This document shows positions 45,840-56,439 of a stretch of 64,000 bases of DNA, piece after piece. The first letter of the stretch is position 1. Each line of letters opens with the position of its first letter. The position numbers and the translations under genes were made by a program. The notes under the pieces are model-generated. The model was given only the letters and a program-made list of their open reading frames with translations, had not been told where the DNA came from and searched no databases. Source of the stretch: Cryptomeria japonica (lineage: Eukaryota; Streptophyta; Pinopsida; Cupressales; Cupressaceae); contig NC_081407.1 of the NCBI RefSeq assembly GCF_030272615.1, forward strand, positions 270,415,870 to 270,479,869. Direction: 5' to 3'.

Positions 45840-48800
45840 ATTAGCAATCCTCGAAAAATTGCAATAAAATTCCTCTTCAACTGAGGTAAAGCATGTTCCC
45901 ATGTTTCCAACAAATTCTCAGTGAACTCAAGTGTAGACATGATCTGATTATGAAATTCCTCCATGGAATCCAGTGAACAGGTTTCTTGGGTAGCTAAAAT
46001 AGCTTATGCATGCATGTAGGCTCTCTGTAGTATGTCCACTTATGATGTGAGTTGACTCTTTAGTTCCTTTAATGACCAGAGTCTTTTTGCTTTCTCAAGA
46101 TCATAGGTGTCTAACCTGTTGTGAAAATCATCCACAAATTTTCTAAAAGCAAAAATAGTCTTGTAGTGGCACATATGAATTGCATATCTTCTCTAGTTCC
46201 TGCTTAGATTTAGTACACCTGCTATTGATATCAGTAAAAAATAATGAAATATTAGAAGTAGATGCAAGATACTTTCTGCCTGTTTCAATAGCTTGCCTTA
46301 ATAAATCTTTATTAAGTGATAGAGCCAGTTTCTCAGTATCAATCTCCTTCATAAGTTGTTCACGTCGCTTCTTCCTATAACTCTTATCATCATATGTTTG
46401 GGCTGCTTCTTCAAGTGATGTAATTTGGTCAGACGCATCAACAACTAATTGACCAAGTTTGCTAATGGGTGTTGTTACGTACCCTATAGCAGTTTCCAGT
46501 AGCAGATTTGTCAGAATATATACTGCTTTCTGAATGGTTTCTACTTCTATCCTTTGTTCCTTAATTCTTTTCTTGTGCGCTCTAGATTGCGTGACATTTG
46601 CAATCTTCAACATTTTAGATGCACTCATATTATAAACATTTATAGGCCCTGAAATGCCTAATGAGTCATCTTCATCATTCTATTGTAAGACTAATTCTTT
46701 TGCCAGTTCAGAAGATGTTACCTTAACAATTGTTTTTTCTTGTTCTTTCTCCGTTTCTTTCTCAAATGATTGAGTACCAATGTCTGCATCAGATTCCTTC
46801 TGAATATTCTGTGAAACTGGTGGGGATTGGGGTTTCTTAGGTTGTTCTTTTTCTGGTGGATTTACCACTTCTTGTTGAGTTGTCAGTTCCTCAACTGAAG
46901 TAACCTATAAGATAGTGATCACAGGTGGCTGCATATCAGGTGCAATGATGTCCTCAGTTAGATCAATTGTATCTTGAATATCATCAATATCATGGATACG
47001 AGTGTCAGCCTTACTCTCATCATCTTGCACATCTATATCCATATTAGGTATATCATTATCATCTTGTTCATCCTGAGAAGAACGTATGAGGTCTTCCATC
47101 CGTTCGATGCTACAGGCTATCTCATTAGTTTCAGTTTCAATAATTTGCCTCTTTCCACTAAGTAGCTTCAATCTTCTTGCTTTGAAAGCAAATTGAATTT
47201 TGTACTAATCAACTAAACCACTTATTTCATCCTTGGATAATTTAGGAAAATATTGCACAAATATTTCATCTATGATTTCTTTTTCCTCATTTACACCTTC
47301 CTCTCATTTATTCAAAAGAATAGTGTACAAAGAATTAGAGATATCTTTTTCAAGATCATGTGGTAATATACTATAATGACACAAAAGATTAATTACCTGT
47401 TGAATGATTTGCTTCTTCTCATCTTCAGTGAAGGAATCAAAATGTTCTTTGAGATTGTCAAATTTGTTTCTCTCTAATGTTTTCATTGTTCTTTCAAAGT
47501 GGGTTTCAAGCTTGTAAGTTGAGATATCAATAGGCACAGTTGCCTTTGGCACATTTTTCATTGACTTTGTTACTCTATCGGTAGCTTTCATCTTCTTAGG
47601 TTCTTCTTCAGTGTCAGTTCCTTCAAATTCTTCTTGAAGAATTAACTTTCGACCTCTTTTCTTTGTCTTCTTTTACATATACACCTTAGGTTCCAGTTCC
47701 TTTTTGTTTTGGACACTTCGTGTTGTTATAGTACTTTTCATCACTGGAGGTGCATCCTCAACTTTCTTTTTCTTACCTTTACCACTTGTGGTTGGAGCAA
47801 TACTTGTTTCAGGTTGCGCAGTATGTTCTTTCACTAAACTCAATTTTGCCCTCTTTTTATCTACAAGAGATGCCAACAGGTTATTGGCATAGCCAATCAA
47901 TAAGTCATAGTTAACCTCATAACTCATATCTTCCATTTCTTCCTCTCTAGGCTCAATTTCCTTCATTAAACAAAAATCAGTGGTAACTGTGAAAACAATG
48001 TCTTTGGAAAATTGTTTTACCACATCCTCGGGAAATCTTACTCTCATGCTCATCTTCTTCTGAAATTTATTGAATTATTTTTTCATAGCGACAGAGAAAG
48101 TATTCCTTATAGCCTTGATGTTGTTCTTGATCTGGGCGGATACCGGTAGATCCTTAGACAATTCAAGATCTTCGATTCCCGGTAGAAAATTCTGAAGATA
48201 AAAGAATAGCCCGATCAATAACTGTCCATATTTAAAATGTAGGCTATTGTCCTTCTTGATAGATTGTAGATTTAAAAACAATTGGCTCCTTATGGCCTCA
48301 CAAAGGTCATAATCTCCATTTTCAGCTGTCATCCTGTAAGCAGTATGCACTGCTGCTGATGGAACACTGTTGATTCTGCTAGAGTAGAATACTCAGAATC
48401 CTATGACCATAGCTGATAATTTTAGCGTTGGGTCTTTGATATTTTTAACCGAGAAGGCACGAGCATTAGAGGTTGAACCAGTTAGGGTATTTACTGTATC
48501 TTTTAAAATTCGTCTCAACTGAGGTACTTCATCGGTTGAGTGAAAACCAATTACGTCCTGAATGGCTTCCTTGGTTATGGTATGAGTCCTCTCTAAGTAC
48601 ATGTTCTCCCCATGAAATCTACTCAAGATAATTCGGATATGCTCTTCTTCAAAATCTTCAAGGAAGTAAGTTGCGTTATGAAAACCTTTCTCAAAAACCC
48701 TAATATGCTCTGCTTGAATTTTCTCATTTTCATCACAAAGTGATTTCAACTGAGAATGTATTGACAGTGACCCTAAATCCTCAATTTTGCAATCAATGTA

Positions 48801-48941
48801 GCTGGACAAATCTCCTTTTACTGTGACACCGCTAGGAACTTGTGACAAAGCATTATAAGACACAATCTTTTCTGCTTTTACAACTTCCATAGGTTTTGGC
48901 GTGATCATCAATTTCCCTATTGTCTTAGAAGATGATGCCAT
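45840..48941 (-). pseudogene. Second ORF of element F, unknown function, with in-frame stops
   Basis: Starts MASSSKTIGKLMITPK at 48941. One reading frame can be followed for about 930 codons to 46143, interrupted only by stop codons (near 48393, 48075, 47673, 47304, 47206, 46905 and 46680), with no frame change. A frameshift near 46143 leads to a further 100 or so codons (LEKAKRLWSLKELKSQL) to about 45840. The N-terminal 300 residues look globular, with HFKYGQLLIGLFFYLQN. The middle is Lys/Glu-rich (GKGKKKKVE) and the C-terminal part mostly charged and helical. I see no zinc finger, protease, RT or integrase motif. Distant similarity to proteins carried by other plant retroelements or to plant transposon-associated proteins is possible, but I cannot name a family. 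The stops fit C-to-T type decay. Confidence 0.65.
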
Positions 48942-49407
48942 TCCAGATAAACTAGATTACAAAGCAAGATTATCAAGAAATACCTTATTTCACGCGTTGG
49001 CTTGTTTACCGGTTGTATGCCCAAGTGCACACTAGTTCTGTCTTCTCCAACCATCAAATCAACTTGATTACTCAAATCCCAATGTTATTAGAATAATATC
49101 TTTCTCTGTGTTATTAATGGTCATTTAAGTTGTTTCTAATTTTGCCTCTAGTTAACGATTGTTTCTTTTAGAAACATCGTCTTTGTAACTCTATTTAAAG
49201 GAGCTTTTGCTCCTTGATTAATTGAACAACATCGATTCTTTGAAATCCATATGCTTTTGCATCTATATTAAATGTAACTTCGACTGAAATCAACTAATAA
49301 TCTTTACTTAGCTCTGTAAACGCTCAAAATTTCTTTCTCAAATGCGTTAGGGTAAAAATAACAAACTGAAAACTCGCTTTTATCCTTCTTACCTACTGCA
49401 ATGAATG
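48942..49407 (-). other. Spacer between the two ORFs of element F
   Basis: About 470 bp without coding content, joining the second ORF to the G insertion. A TTTAAATAGAG TATA-like stretch lies on the minus strand near 49200-49190. An internal promoter for the second ORF is possible but not shown. Confidence 0.35.
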
Positions 49408-50049
49408 TGTCATGCCCAACTCTTGGGCACGAACGGAAATTTTTTTTTTTTAAATATACTTACTATTTAGCGACTTACTTATTTAAAATAGTCAACTAAG
49501 TGTGATTAACTTAATTAAGATAATGCTTTTGGGTTGAGTCTAAACTATAATTGTATAAAAGGGTTGATTAAACTCAATTGGGTAACATGGTTTACTAAGT
49601 TATCAACGAGCAAATGTTCCTCAAGAACGGGGGATCGCTAAGCATCATTAATAAATAATTAAAAGTTCAAGTGAACGATTAATTTCAGTTTTTAAGCGTT
49701 TTTAAATTTTACCTTCTCTTCTTATCCACTAGAATTCTAAGTTTAGATAACCTCGTCATTTAAAACACTTTAGTAAAATTAAAACCTCTTGGAATAAAAT
49801 ACTTCAGTTAATTTAGGCCCCCATAATTTAAAACTATGCTATAATCATATACTTAAATTGGCCCTACCTAATTCTTAGTGGTCACACCCCTTTTTTTCTT
49901 TTATTATTATTATTTTTTTTTCTTATCCATCCCACCAAGATATAAAAATCCCTTTTATAACGCTTTCTTCTTCGTTGCTCAATGCTTAACGAAAGTATTC
50001 ATGACTAAACATATAACAATTTTAAAATAATTTAAATATTAATTTAATC

Positions 50050-50120
50050 TTACTTATTTATATATACATATATATAAATATATATATATATATATATTTA
50101 CTCAACATCTATACACATAG

Positions 50121-50166
<46 letters not shown>
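50050..50166. repeat. TA microsatellite tracts in LTR G
   Basis: Runs of TA/AT, longest at about 50125-50165. Similar tracts lie at about 50837-50858, 50920-50953 and 51112-51160. Confidence 0.9.
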
Positions 50167-50168
<2 letters not shown>

Positions 50169-50397
50169 GTTCTATATTATTATTCCACTTACCAATTGTT
50201 TTCCTAACAAAATGTAGGGGTGGGAGCCCTCCCCTTTTTATTTAAATTCTCATTTACACTTTTCCCTCCCCCACTCTCACATGTTTATTTCCAAATTGTG
50301 TGTGAGTGTGCCCTAACCCGAACTAGGGTTAGGGCGAATTTGTTATCTCCAACCCCCTTTTTTTGTGTGTGTGTTTTTTTTTTGTTGGGTGCGATGA

Positions 50398-50700
50398 GGA
50401 GTGTCGGCGGCCGAGCGAACAGCGCGCAGGGCGGCCGAGCTAATCCCCCCCCCCCTTTTTTTTTGCGTTTGTGCCTTTGCATCGGCGGAGGTTCTTGCTT
50501 CGGGCGGAGGAGGAGTGGTGAACAGGTTTACGGGGCGGAGTGTTGGGCGGCACCGCAGCCGCGGCGACCGCCGGCCGCGGACGGCGCCGCCGCAGACTGC
50601 GGCTCCCGCAGGCTGCGGCGTCGCCGCCCACAGTCTGCGGCCGTCGCAGGCTGCGGCCGGCGCAGCCAGGAGCTGCGGCCCGAGCACAGTTTGCGTTAGG
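50398..50700. repeat. GC-rich island with repeated palindromes in LTR G
   Basis: A sharp GC-rich block in AT-rich surroundings. Between about 50585 and 50690 the palindromic units CCGCAGACTGCGG, CCGCAGGCTGCGG, ACAGTCTGCGG and CGCAGGCTGCGG follow one another. Preceded by runs of C and T (about 50448-50463). It could form strong hairpins. Its high CpG content in plant repeat DNA is unusual, since methylated CpG normally decays. Confidence 0.7.
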
Positions 50701-50916
50701 ATATTTACACGCGTTCTTTTTTTTTTGCAGAGTTTTTTTTTAAAAAAAAAACGGGTTTAATAACCCTCGGTAATAGATGAGTTTGAACATAGTTTTTTTT
50801 TTTGTTTAAATATAATATCAAAATATATATGTTTATATATATATATATATATATATACACGCAGAGGGTTTAGGGCACATGGGTTTTACTGCCACAGTTC
50901 AGGCAGATTCTTTATT

Positions 50917-50956
<40 letters not shown>

Positions 50957-53900
50957 TATATATATTTAAATATATATATATATAAGCAGATTTATGTTTT
51001 TGAATGATTTGTTTTCAGATCTCTTTGTCTGAAAAATTAATATAATCAGGCTGTGAATATTATTTTTAGTGTAAATCAGATTCTTTAATGTTTAAATTTG
51101 TATAACAGAAATATATATATAAATATATATTTATATATATATATATATAGATATATATTTATACATATAAATACCTTTGTGTCTGATTAAATTTGTAATT
51201 CAAGAAGGGTTAATTTTTCTATAGAACTAACAGGGCTATCTATCAGCAATTATCATTGTAGGCATCAATTACATTTAAAGTGGGTCTCCAAATCTATATT
51301 TTATTTTGTAACAAAAATGATAATGTTAAAAACTATAAGTTTCCCCCTTTTTTTTTTTGCAAAGGATAAACTTGTTTAATGAAAATTCCTTTCTTGCAAT
51401 AACCAGAAAATAAAAGACTGTTTTATTAAACTTACAGCAACAGGTTTTCACTTATTTGCAGAATAAATAAAAGAAATATAATGCTCCTACCTTTCCACCC
51501 TAGTTAAACACAAAATTTTCATACTATCTAATACACTAATGCTTCCATCTGCAATTAACTAGAATAGTAACAAAAAAAAACATCATGTATTTCTTTAACA
51601 GATTTAAGTACAATGAGCATGGTTACAAGGAAGTATTGAAGTTTAAAAAACATCTACATTTCCTCTTTTTTCAAGATAATAAAATTACATTGCTACATTA
51701 TTTCTTTTTTTGAAAATAAATACACAATATCCTTCTCTTTCTTTTACAAGCTAATGATGCATACAAACATTTTTATATATTTTTTTTTTTCCTTATGGGT
51801 AACAAAATCTAGCTCCTTTCTTTTTATTTACAACTCCCAAAGAGAATAAAATGTCATAATAACTAATTTCTGCAACATAAGCAGCAACATGGTCTTTCAA
51901 TCCTTCCTTTTCCATTCCCATACAACCTGCAAAACAACACAATTTGACCATGGGAAGCTCACCTCCCAGCCTAGGCTTACTAGAAGCCACCCCCGAGCTT
52001 GGAGAACCAAGCACTAGACGGGCTACAAACATGCAAACTCTACACAAACATAGGAAAACACTTACATTCAAATTTCCCCTTCCCAAGCTTCACATTCACC
52101 ACTTTCATGATGACTCTTCCATGGGTGGAAGTGGACCATGTACCAATGGGGAGAATGCATGCCAAAAGAACAATACTACATTAGCCACCTCATGGCAACA
52201 CAAATGCAACCCAAACATTTCACAAACCTTATGCCCCCCAAAAAGGCTCAAGGCCATATATGCTCCCCTTATGACCCCCAAATGCATACACAAGGCTATG
52301 CATCAAGGGTCACCAAGGACTCCCTTGAGAACACTCTTCATAATGAGAGCCTCTCACCCAGGGTTGTCAAACTCCTTCCACCCCAAGATCTTCCTACCCT
52401 CCCAAGGATAGGAGATCTTGGACACTCCCAAAAAAGACAACAAGAAACACAACAAACACATAGAAAGGAAAAACTATACATTTTACTTCAACACAAAAAC
52501 TTCTTAGAACACAATCTTTCAAGCAACTCTTTTCTTGTTACAAAACAACATAAACTATCATTTTCAACATAATAAGAGAAAGAAGAGAGTAACCAACCTA
52601 ATTCTGCCAAAAGGTTTGCTAACTTTAGTTGGGGATGAGCTGCCCAATTTCCACTATCTTTTCTCCCAAAGTTCCACTAAAAATGCCAACTCCTACTAAC
52701 TTTTCAAAACAAGCAAAATCTCCAAGAAAGGAGAGTGGGTGATTACTCACTAAGTTTGAAAAAATCTTGCCTAAGAAGGCCTCTCACACACTTCCCAACT
52801 CCTTGGGTGAGGTGTGAGTTCCCATTGGTTGCCCTTCCCAAACTCTTGCACTTTACTAAAATTGGAAAGGGAAAAGGTGGAAGAGAATGGGGAAGAGAGT
52901 TTAACTCCTAAAGGGAAGGTTCTCTATCCTAGGGAGAACTTTCTAAGTCCAATTTTCGTGCATCTTGGAATTATCACTTTTTGAAGTGACTTCATAGTCA
53001 CATGGGAGAAGCCACATGTTGCAAAACACCCCTAACCCATAGGTATACCCTTAGGACCTTTGGAAAAGCCTAAAAACTTACCCTAGGAGTCCATTAAACC
53101 CTTTGGAAACTCCCCTGAAGTTTACCTACGGGTCAAGCATGAGTTGACCACTCCCATGACTCCCTACCCTAGACAAATTTGGGACCACACTCATGTTTTT
53201 GAATGACTTTGGTAGAAACAAAACTCCCTCCAAGAGACAAGTCAACTCAATGACACTTAATCAGCACATGTGTCAAGTGACACAACAAAAATACAATATA
53301 AAAATCACACATGGAAAATTGGTCTCTTGAAGGACTACACAATTACATATAAATTAAATTTTACATTCAAGCATTATACACATCACAAATAAAATACATT
53401 ACAAGGGGAGGGGTGTTGTCTCTCCAAATAGACAACTCCCGGCTTAACAAACGCACATCGGTCTAGGCTTGGTTCTCCATAAATTCCATGGTCACATGGA
53501 TAATTTCCTGCGCATCTCAATTAACACATTAGTAACTCCAAATAATCACAATTATTCATAATCAAATACATGGATTCTATTGCAAATCAAACACTCATAC
53601 ATTAGGCAACAATAATTCAATTCCTCATTTGTTTTCACATTCAATTTCACATAAGCAAACAACATAATTTCCCAAAAATGAACCATTCATAAATATGCAT
53701 CATTTTCTTTCATCAAAATAAAATCCTGCAAATTTCCAATAATAACATTCACCATCATAATGTAAATTCCATTCTAGAACATATCTAAAGTTTCATAATC
53801 ATCATGCATGAAATAAAACATCAACAATGTTAGCGTGATCCAAATCATGGAATCATATAAGTTCTAAGTCCATAAAGCATAAAATAAAGCATCCATAATA

Positions 53901-53960
53901 GTCCCAATGTGCAAATAACTGAAAATGTCAAACTGAATCGGGGTAGGGCCTCACAGAATG

Positions 53961-54134
53961 CTCTCCTGTTAGGGTTACAAACCCTAATTACACCGCTTAA
54001 GGAAAAACCGGTTGATAACTAAATGACAAAAAGCTATCAAAATTTCATGTTTTCAAATTCTCTTATAACATATTTACTTCAAGGGATCCAGAGGTGGGTT
54101 TACCGTTATGCTCCCCTTAGCCATACGAAAAGGC
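53961..54134 (-). other. Element F spacer between zinc-knuckle ORF and G insertion
   Basis: Non-coding remainder of element F after the stop of the zinc-knuckle ORF. It contains an ACCGGTT site. Continues biologically at 49402 on the far side of G. Confidence 0.5.
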
Positions 54135-55406
54135 TTAATTCACTAGTGTAGGATTCTCTTCATTGGGTGAAGCAATAACTTGTTCTTCGGGTGAATCATC
54201 ACTCTTCTTCTTCCAAGTTCTATTCATTTCTTTTCTCATTTCTTCAAGATTGACCTTTTGCTTGCCTTTCTGATCTTCAGAGGGGTTGATCGGTTCGCTC
54301 TTCCTGGATCTACATAATTTTGCCAAGTGTCCCGATTTGTTACAGTGATAGCAGGCCATACCAGATGATTTCCAAGGTCCTGCATTACCTCTCGCAGTTC
54401 TTCTTATGCAATTCATAGCCACATGACCAAAGTTGTTACTGATGGTGCATATGACATTTGTTACATTTTCCATCTCAAATGGATTAAACCAGTTGTTGTA
54501 AGGTCTTTGCCAATTCATATTTCCCCGATTATCATAATTTCTCATCCAGTTGCCATTTAGTCTTGGATGCATATGAGGCACAAGATTATTTGCTCCATAT
54601 CTACATTCAATTGATCTATGTCCATACATTCTACATGTGAAGCAATGACCTTCGAATTTACTGGACACATACCTAGCATTAGTATTGTAGCTTGCATTTT
54701 TGTTAGGTTTGTCTCTACAAACATTTGCAGTGTGACTAGGTTTATGGCAAACAAAACAAACAGGTTTAAAGACCTTCTTACTGGTAGGTTTCTTGACCTT
54801 AGGAGTAGATTTGTTCTTAAGAGTGTTGCTCTTTGTACCAGATGATTCTCCTTTCTCAGATGTGTTAGAACCAAGTCCAGATGTATCACCTTTTATCTTT
54901 TGTGATTGGATTTGTTCATCTAGCAAGGTAGAACTCTTGTTGAACTTTTCCAGTTTATCATTAGCTTCGGTGAGCTGCCTGGTGAGATATTCATTATGTT
55001 TTGACAGGCTCTCTCTCAGAGATGATTCTAGTTCAAGATCTAGCTGTAAATTCCCTTTTTCTTCTCTTTTTGCAACCGAATGCTCATGCATAGTGACATT
55101 TTCCTGCTTGATCTTGGCAATCTCTTGATCTCTTTCCTTGATAAGATCTTCAGTTGTTCTTCTGGCTTCCAGTTCCTGACTCATGCAAATAGTTAAACAT
55201 TCTAACTCTCTCCTCAGATTTAGTTTCTCACCGTTTAACTTTTCAACTTCCTCGGCTAAAGCATCAATATTGGCCTCATCTAAAGAACAATTATAAGATA
55301 TTTCCAACAGAAGTTTAGTTAGCTCTCTTCTTTTGACTTGTGAAGCTTTCAGTTTGACTCTAAGGTTTTCAAGCTCATTTCTACTATCTTCAAGCTCTCT
55401 AGCCAT
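54135..55406 (-). CDS. Gag-like coiled-coil and zinc-knuckle protein of element F, intact
   Basis: An uninterrupted 423-codon frame starting at the first ATG after the primer site, about 70 bp downstream of it. Residues 1-160 are rich in Glu/Lys/Leu heptads and predict a long coiled coil. Residues 160-215 are Ser/Lys-rich and probably disordered. CCHC knuckles lie at about 217-230 (CFVCHKPSHTANVC), 255-268 (CFTCRMYGHRSIEC) and 352-365 (CYHCNKSGHLAKLC); a fourth at 320-333 has lost its second cysteine. The capsid (UBN2/DUF4219) region that precedes this part in element E is absent, as is the protease that would follow. Likely role: RNA-binding nucleocapsid-like protein acting with Gag from a relative. 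The open frame contrasts with the decayed second ORF. Confidence 0.75.
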   Translation of the reverse strand: MARELEDSRNELENLRVKLKASQVKRRELTKLLLEISYNCSLDEANIDALAEEVEKLNGEKLNLRRELECLTICMSQELEARRTTEDLIKERDQEIAKIKQENVTMHEHSVAKREEKGNLQLDLELESSLRESLSKHNEYLTRQLTEANDKLEKFNKSSTLLDEQIQSQKIKGDTSGLGSNTSEKGESSGTKSNTLKNKSTPKVKKPTSKKVFKPVCFVCHKPSHTANVCRDKPNKNASYNTNARYVSSKFEGHCFTCRMYGHRSIECRYGANNLVPHMHPRLNGNWMRNYDNRGNMNWQRPYNNWFNPFEMENVTNVICTISNNFGHVAMNCIRRTARGNAGPWKSSGMACYHCNKSGHLAKLCRSRKSEPINPSEDQKGKQKVNLEEMRKEMNRTWKKKSDDSPEEQVIASPNEENPTLVN

Positions 55407-55477
55407 CTAAAAGTAGCTTATGTCCCCCATGGTGGTTTCAAGGCTCCCTTCTAAGTGATTAGGCTTCAAAGAAGTTA

Positions 55478-55490
55478 GGCTTTGATACCA
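55478..55490 (-). promoter_or_regulatory. Primer-binding site of element F
   Basis: TGGTATCAAAGCC on the minus strand, two bases after the 5' LTR; initiator tRNA-Met type with one base changed from the site in element E. Confidence 0.85.
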
Positions 55491-55492
55491 AT

Positions 55493-56439
55493 TGATGGAT
55501 TTGAAAAGCACTGAGAGGGGGCGGAGGGGGGGTGAATTAGTGACACCAAAAATAAAACTACTTCAAACACTAACCGGTAGATGAACTTAACAAAACTTTT
55601 AAACACAATGCATGCAATCCAAAATAATATAACGACATCCACAATAAGTAAAACATCCACTATAACACAAGTGTTTGTACGTGGAAAACCCAAATAGATA
55701 AAAACCACAGTGAGATGAAACTCACAAGTTAACTATTTGTAGTAATAGATAACTGATCGGTTAAGGTCTACAAAGTGCTCTACTAGGAGCGAATCTTGTT
55801 AGAGATCCCAAAGCTATACTCTATAAAATGTAGTACCCTGTTAGGAGCAACCTCAGTAGAGGATTTATGAATTCAAACTAATTGATCGGATCCTTTTATG
55901 CGTATTCAACATTGCTTCTCAACATATTATCTAACTTAACAATTTTGCCTTTGCACATAACATATCACTTTCGCTCATACAAAATAATTCATTGTGATGT
56001 CAATATAAAAACATTTAGATTTCATGTCAACCTCAAGAAATCATAACACAATTTTGTAGGTGCAGTGTATCTGATCAAGTGATCATAACTCATCACAAAA
56101 AAAACCACCAAACTTGTCGGTGCTGAGAACTCATCACACAATCTACGAATACCAGTTGGAACACTTAATACCAGTTAGAGTTAAACAGCTTGTCCTTGAT
56201 GCTTCTGAGATAGTCTTTGTTGGATCTTCATGTTGATGCTGAGACAAGTATAACCAAGTGGTATCTCCATGCATATACCGGTTGTCACCAAATATCGGTT
56301 AGAAAGAAACGTATAGTATACCGGTTGTAGTATAAGCAACTTGAAGTCATACCGGTGGACAATATAAACATATGTGTGTGTATGTGTTTCATCAATGACA
56401 ACATATGATGAACTCATTACAATCATCATCAAGCCAACA
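55493..56439 (-). repeat. 5' LTR of element F
   Basis: Starts TGTTGGCTTGATG on the minus strand and ends AAATCCATCA. Matches 44497-45576 except for a deletion and scattered changes. It contains the U5 motifs at 55708-55676 and about 55542-55509; the latter hairpin has an insertion of GGCGG in its loop. Confidence 0.9.

Larger units (their letters stand above)
49408..53955. mobile_element. Solo LTR G, 4.55 kb, nested in element F
   Basis: It starts TGTCATGCCCAAC, ends CCTCACA, and is flanked by perfect 5-bp repeats GAATG (49403-49407 and 53956-53960). The first bases contain a small hairpin GCCCAA-CTC-TTGGGC. I find no second copy of the ends inside, no primer site and no pol, so a single very long LTR left by recombination is the best reading; it most resembles Ty3/Gypsy LTRs. 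Contents are AT microsatellites, a GC-rich island and long non-coding tracts. Open frames (up to about 160 codons) lie in low-complexity or C-rich sequence and I do not accept them as genes. Orientation is undecided. Confidence 0.75.
44497..56439 (-). mobile_element. Non-autonomous LTR retrotransposon F (minus), split by solo LTR G
   Basis: LTRs at 55493-56439 (5') and 44497-45576 (3') run TGTTGG...ATCA on the minus strand; the 3' copy begins TGGTGG. Target 5-mers are CATCT (44492-44496) and AATCT (56440-56444), four of five matching. A primer-binding site, TGGTATCAAAGCC, lies at 55490-55478 and a polypurine tract at 45591-45577. Without the G insertion the element is about 7.4 kb. Its internal region has only two coding units: a 423-codon coiled-coil zinc-knuckle protein and a long second ORF of unknown nature. 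No protease, integrase, RT or RNase H motif can be found in any frame. LTR ends, polypurine tract and zinc-knuckle protein resemble those of element E, which suggests an autonomous relative of that kind supplied Pol. Confidence 0.85.

Noticed and set aside
50220-50760. Open frames of 114-159 codons on both strands in the GC-rich block
   Set aside because: They arise from high GC and homopolymer runs; all frames on both strands are open there and the translations are Arg/Ala/Pro low-complexity without a domain.
51944-52572. Overlapping plus-strand frames of 144-155 codons in LTR G
   Set aside because: No recognisable domain, several overlapping frames of similar length, and the region lies inside a solo LTR.
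45577-55492. A hidden pol gene in element F
   Set aside because: I looked for protease (DSG/DTG), integrase (DDE, HHCC), RT (YVDD) and RNase H motifs on the minus strand in the non-G part and found none.
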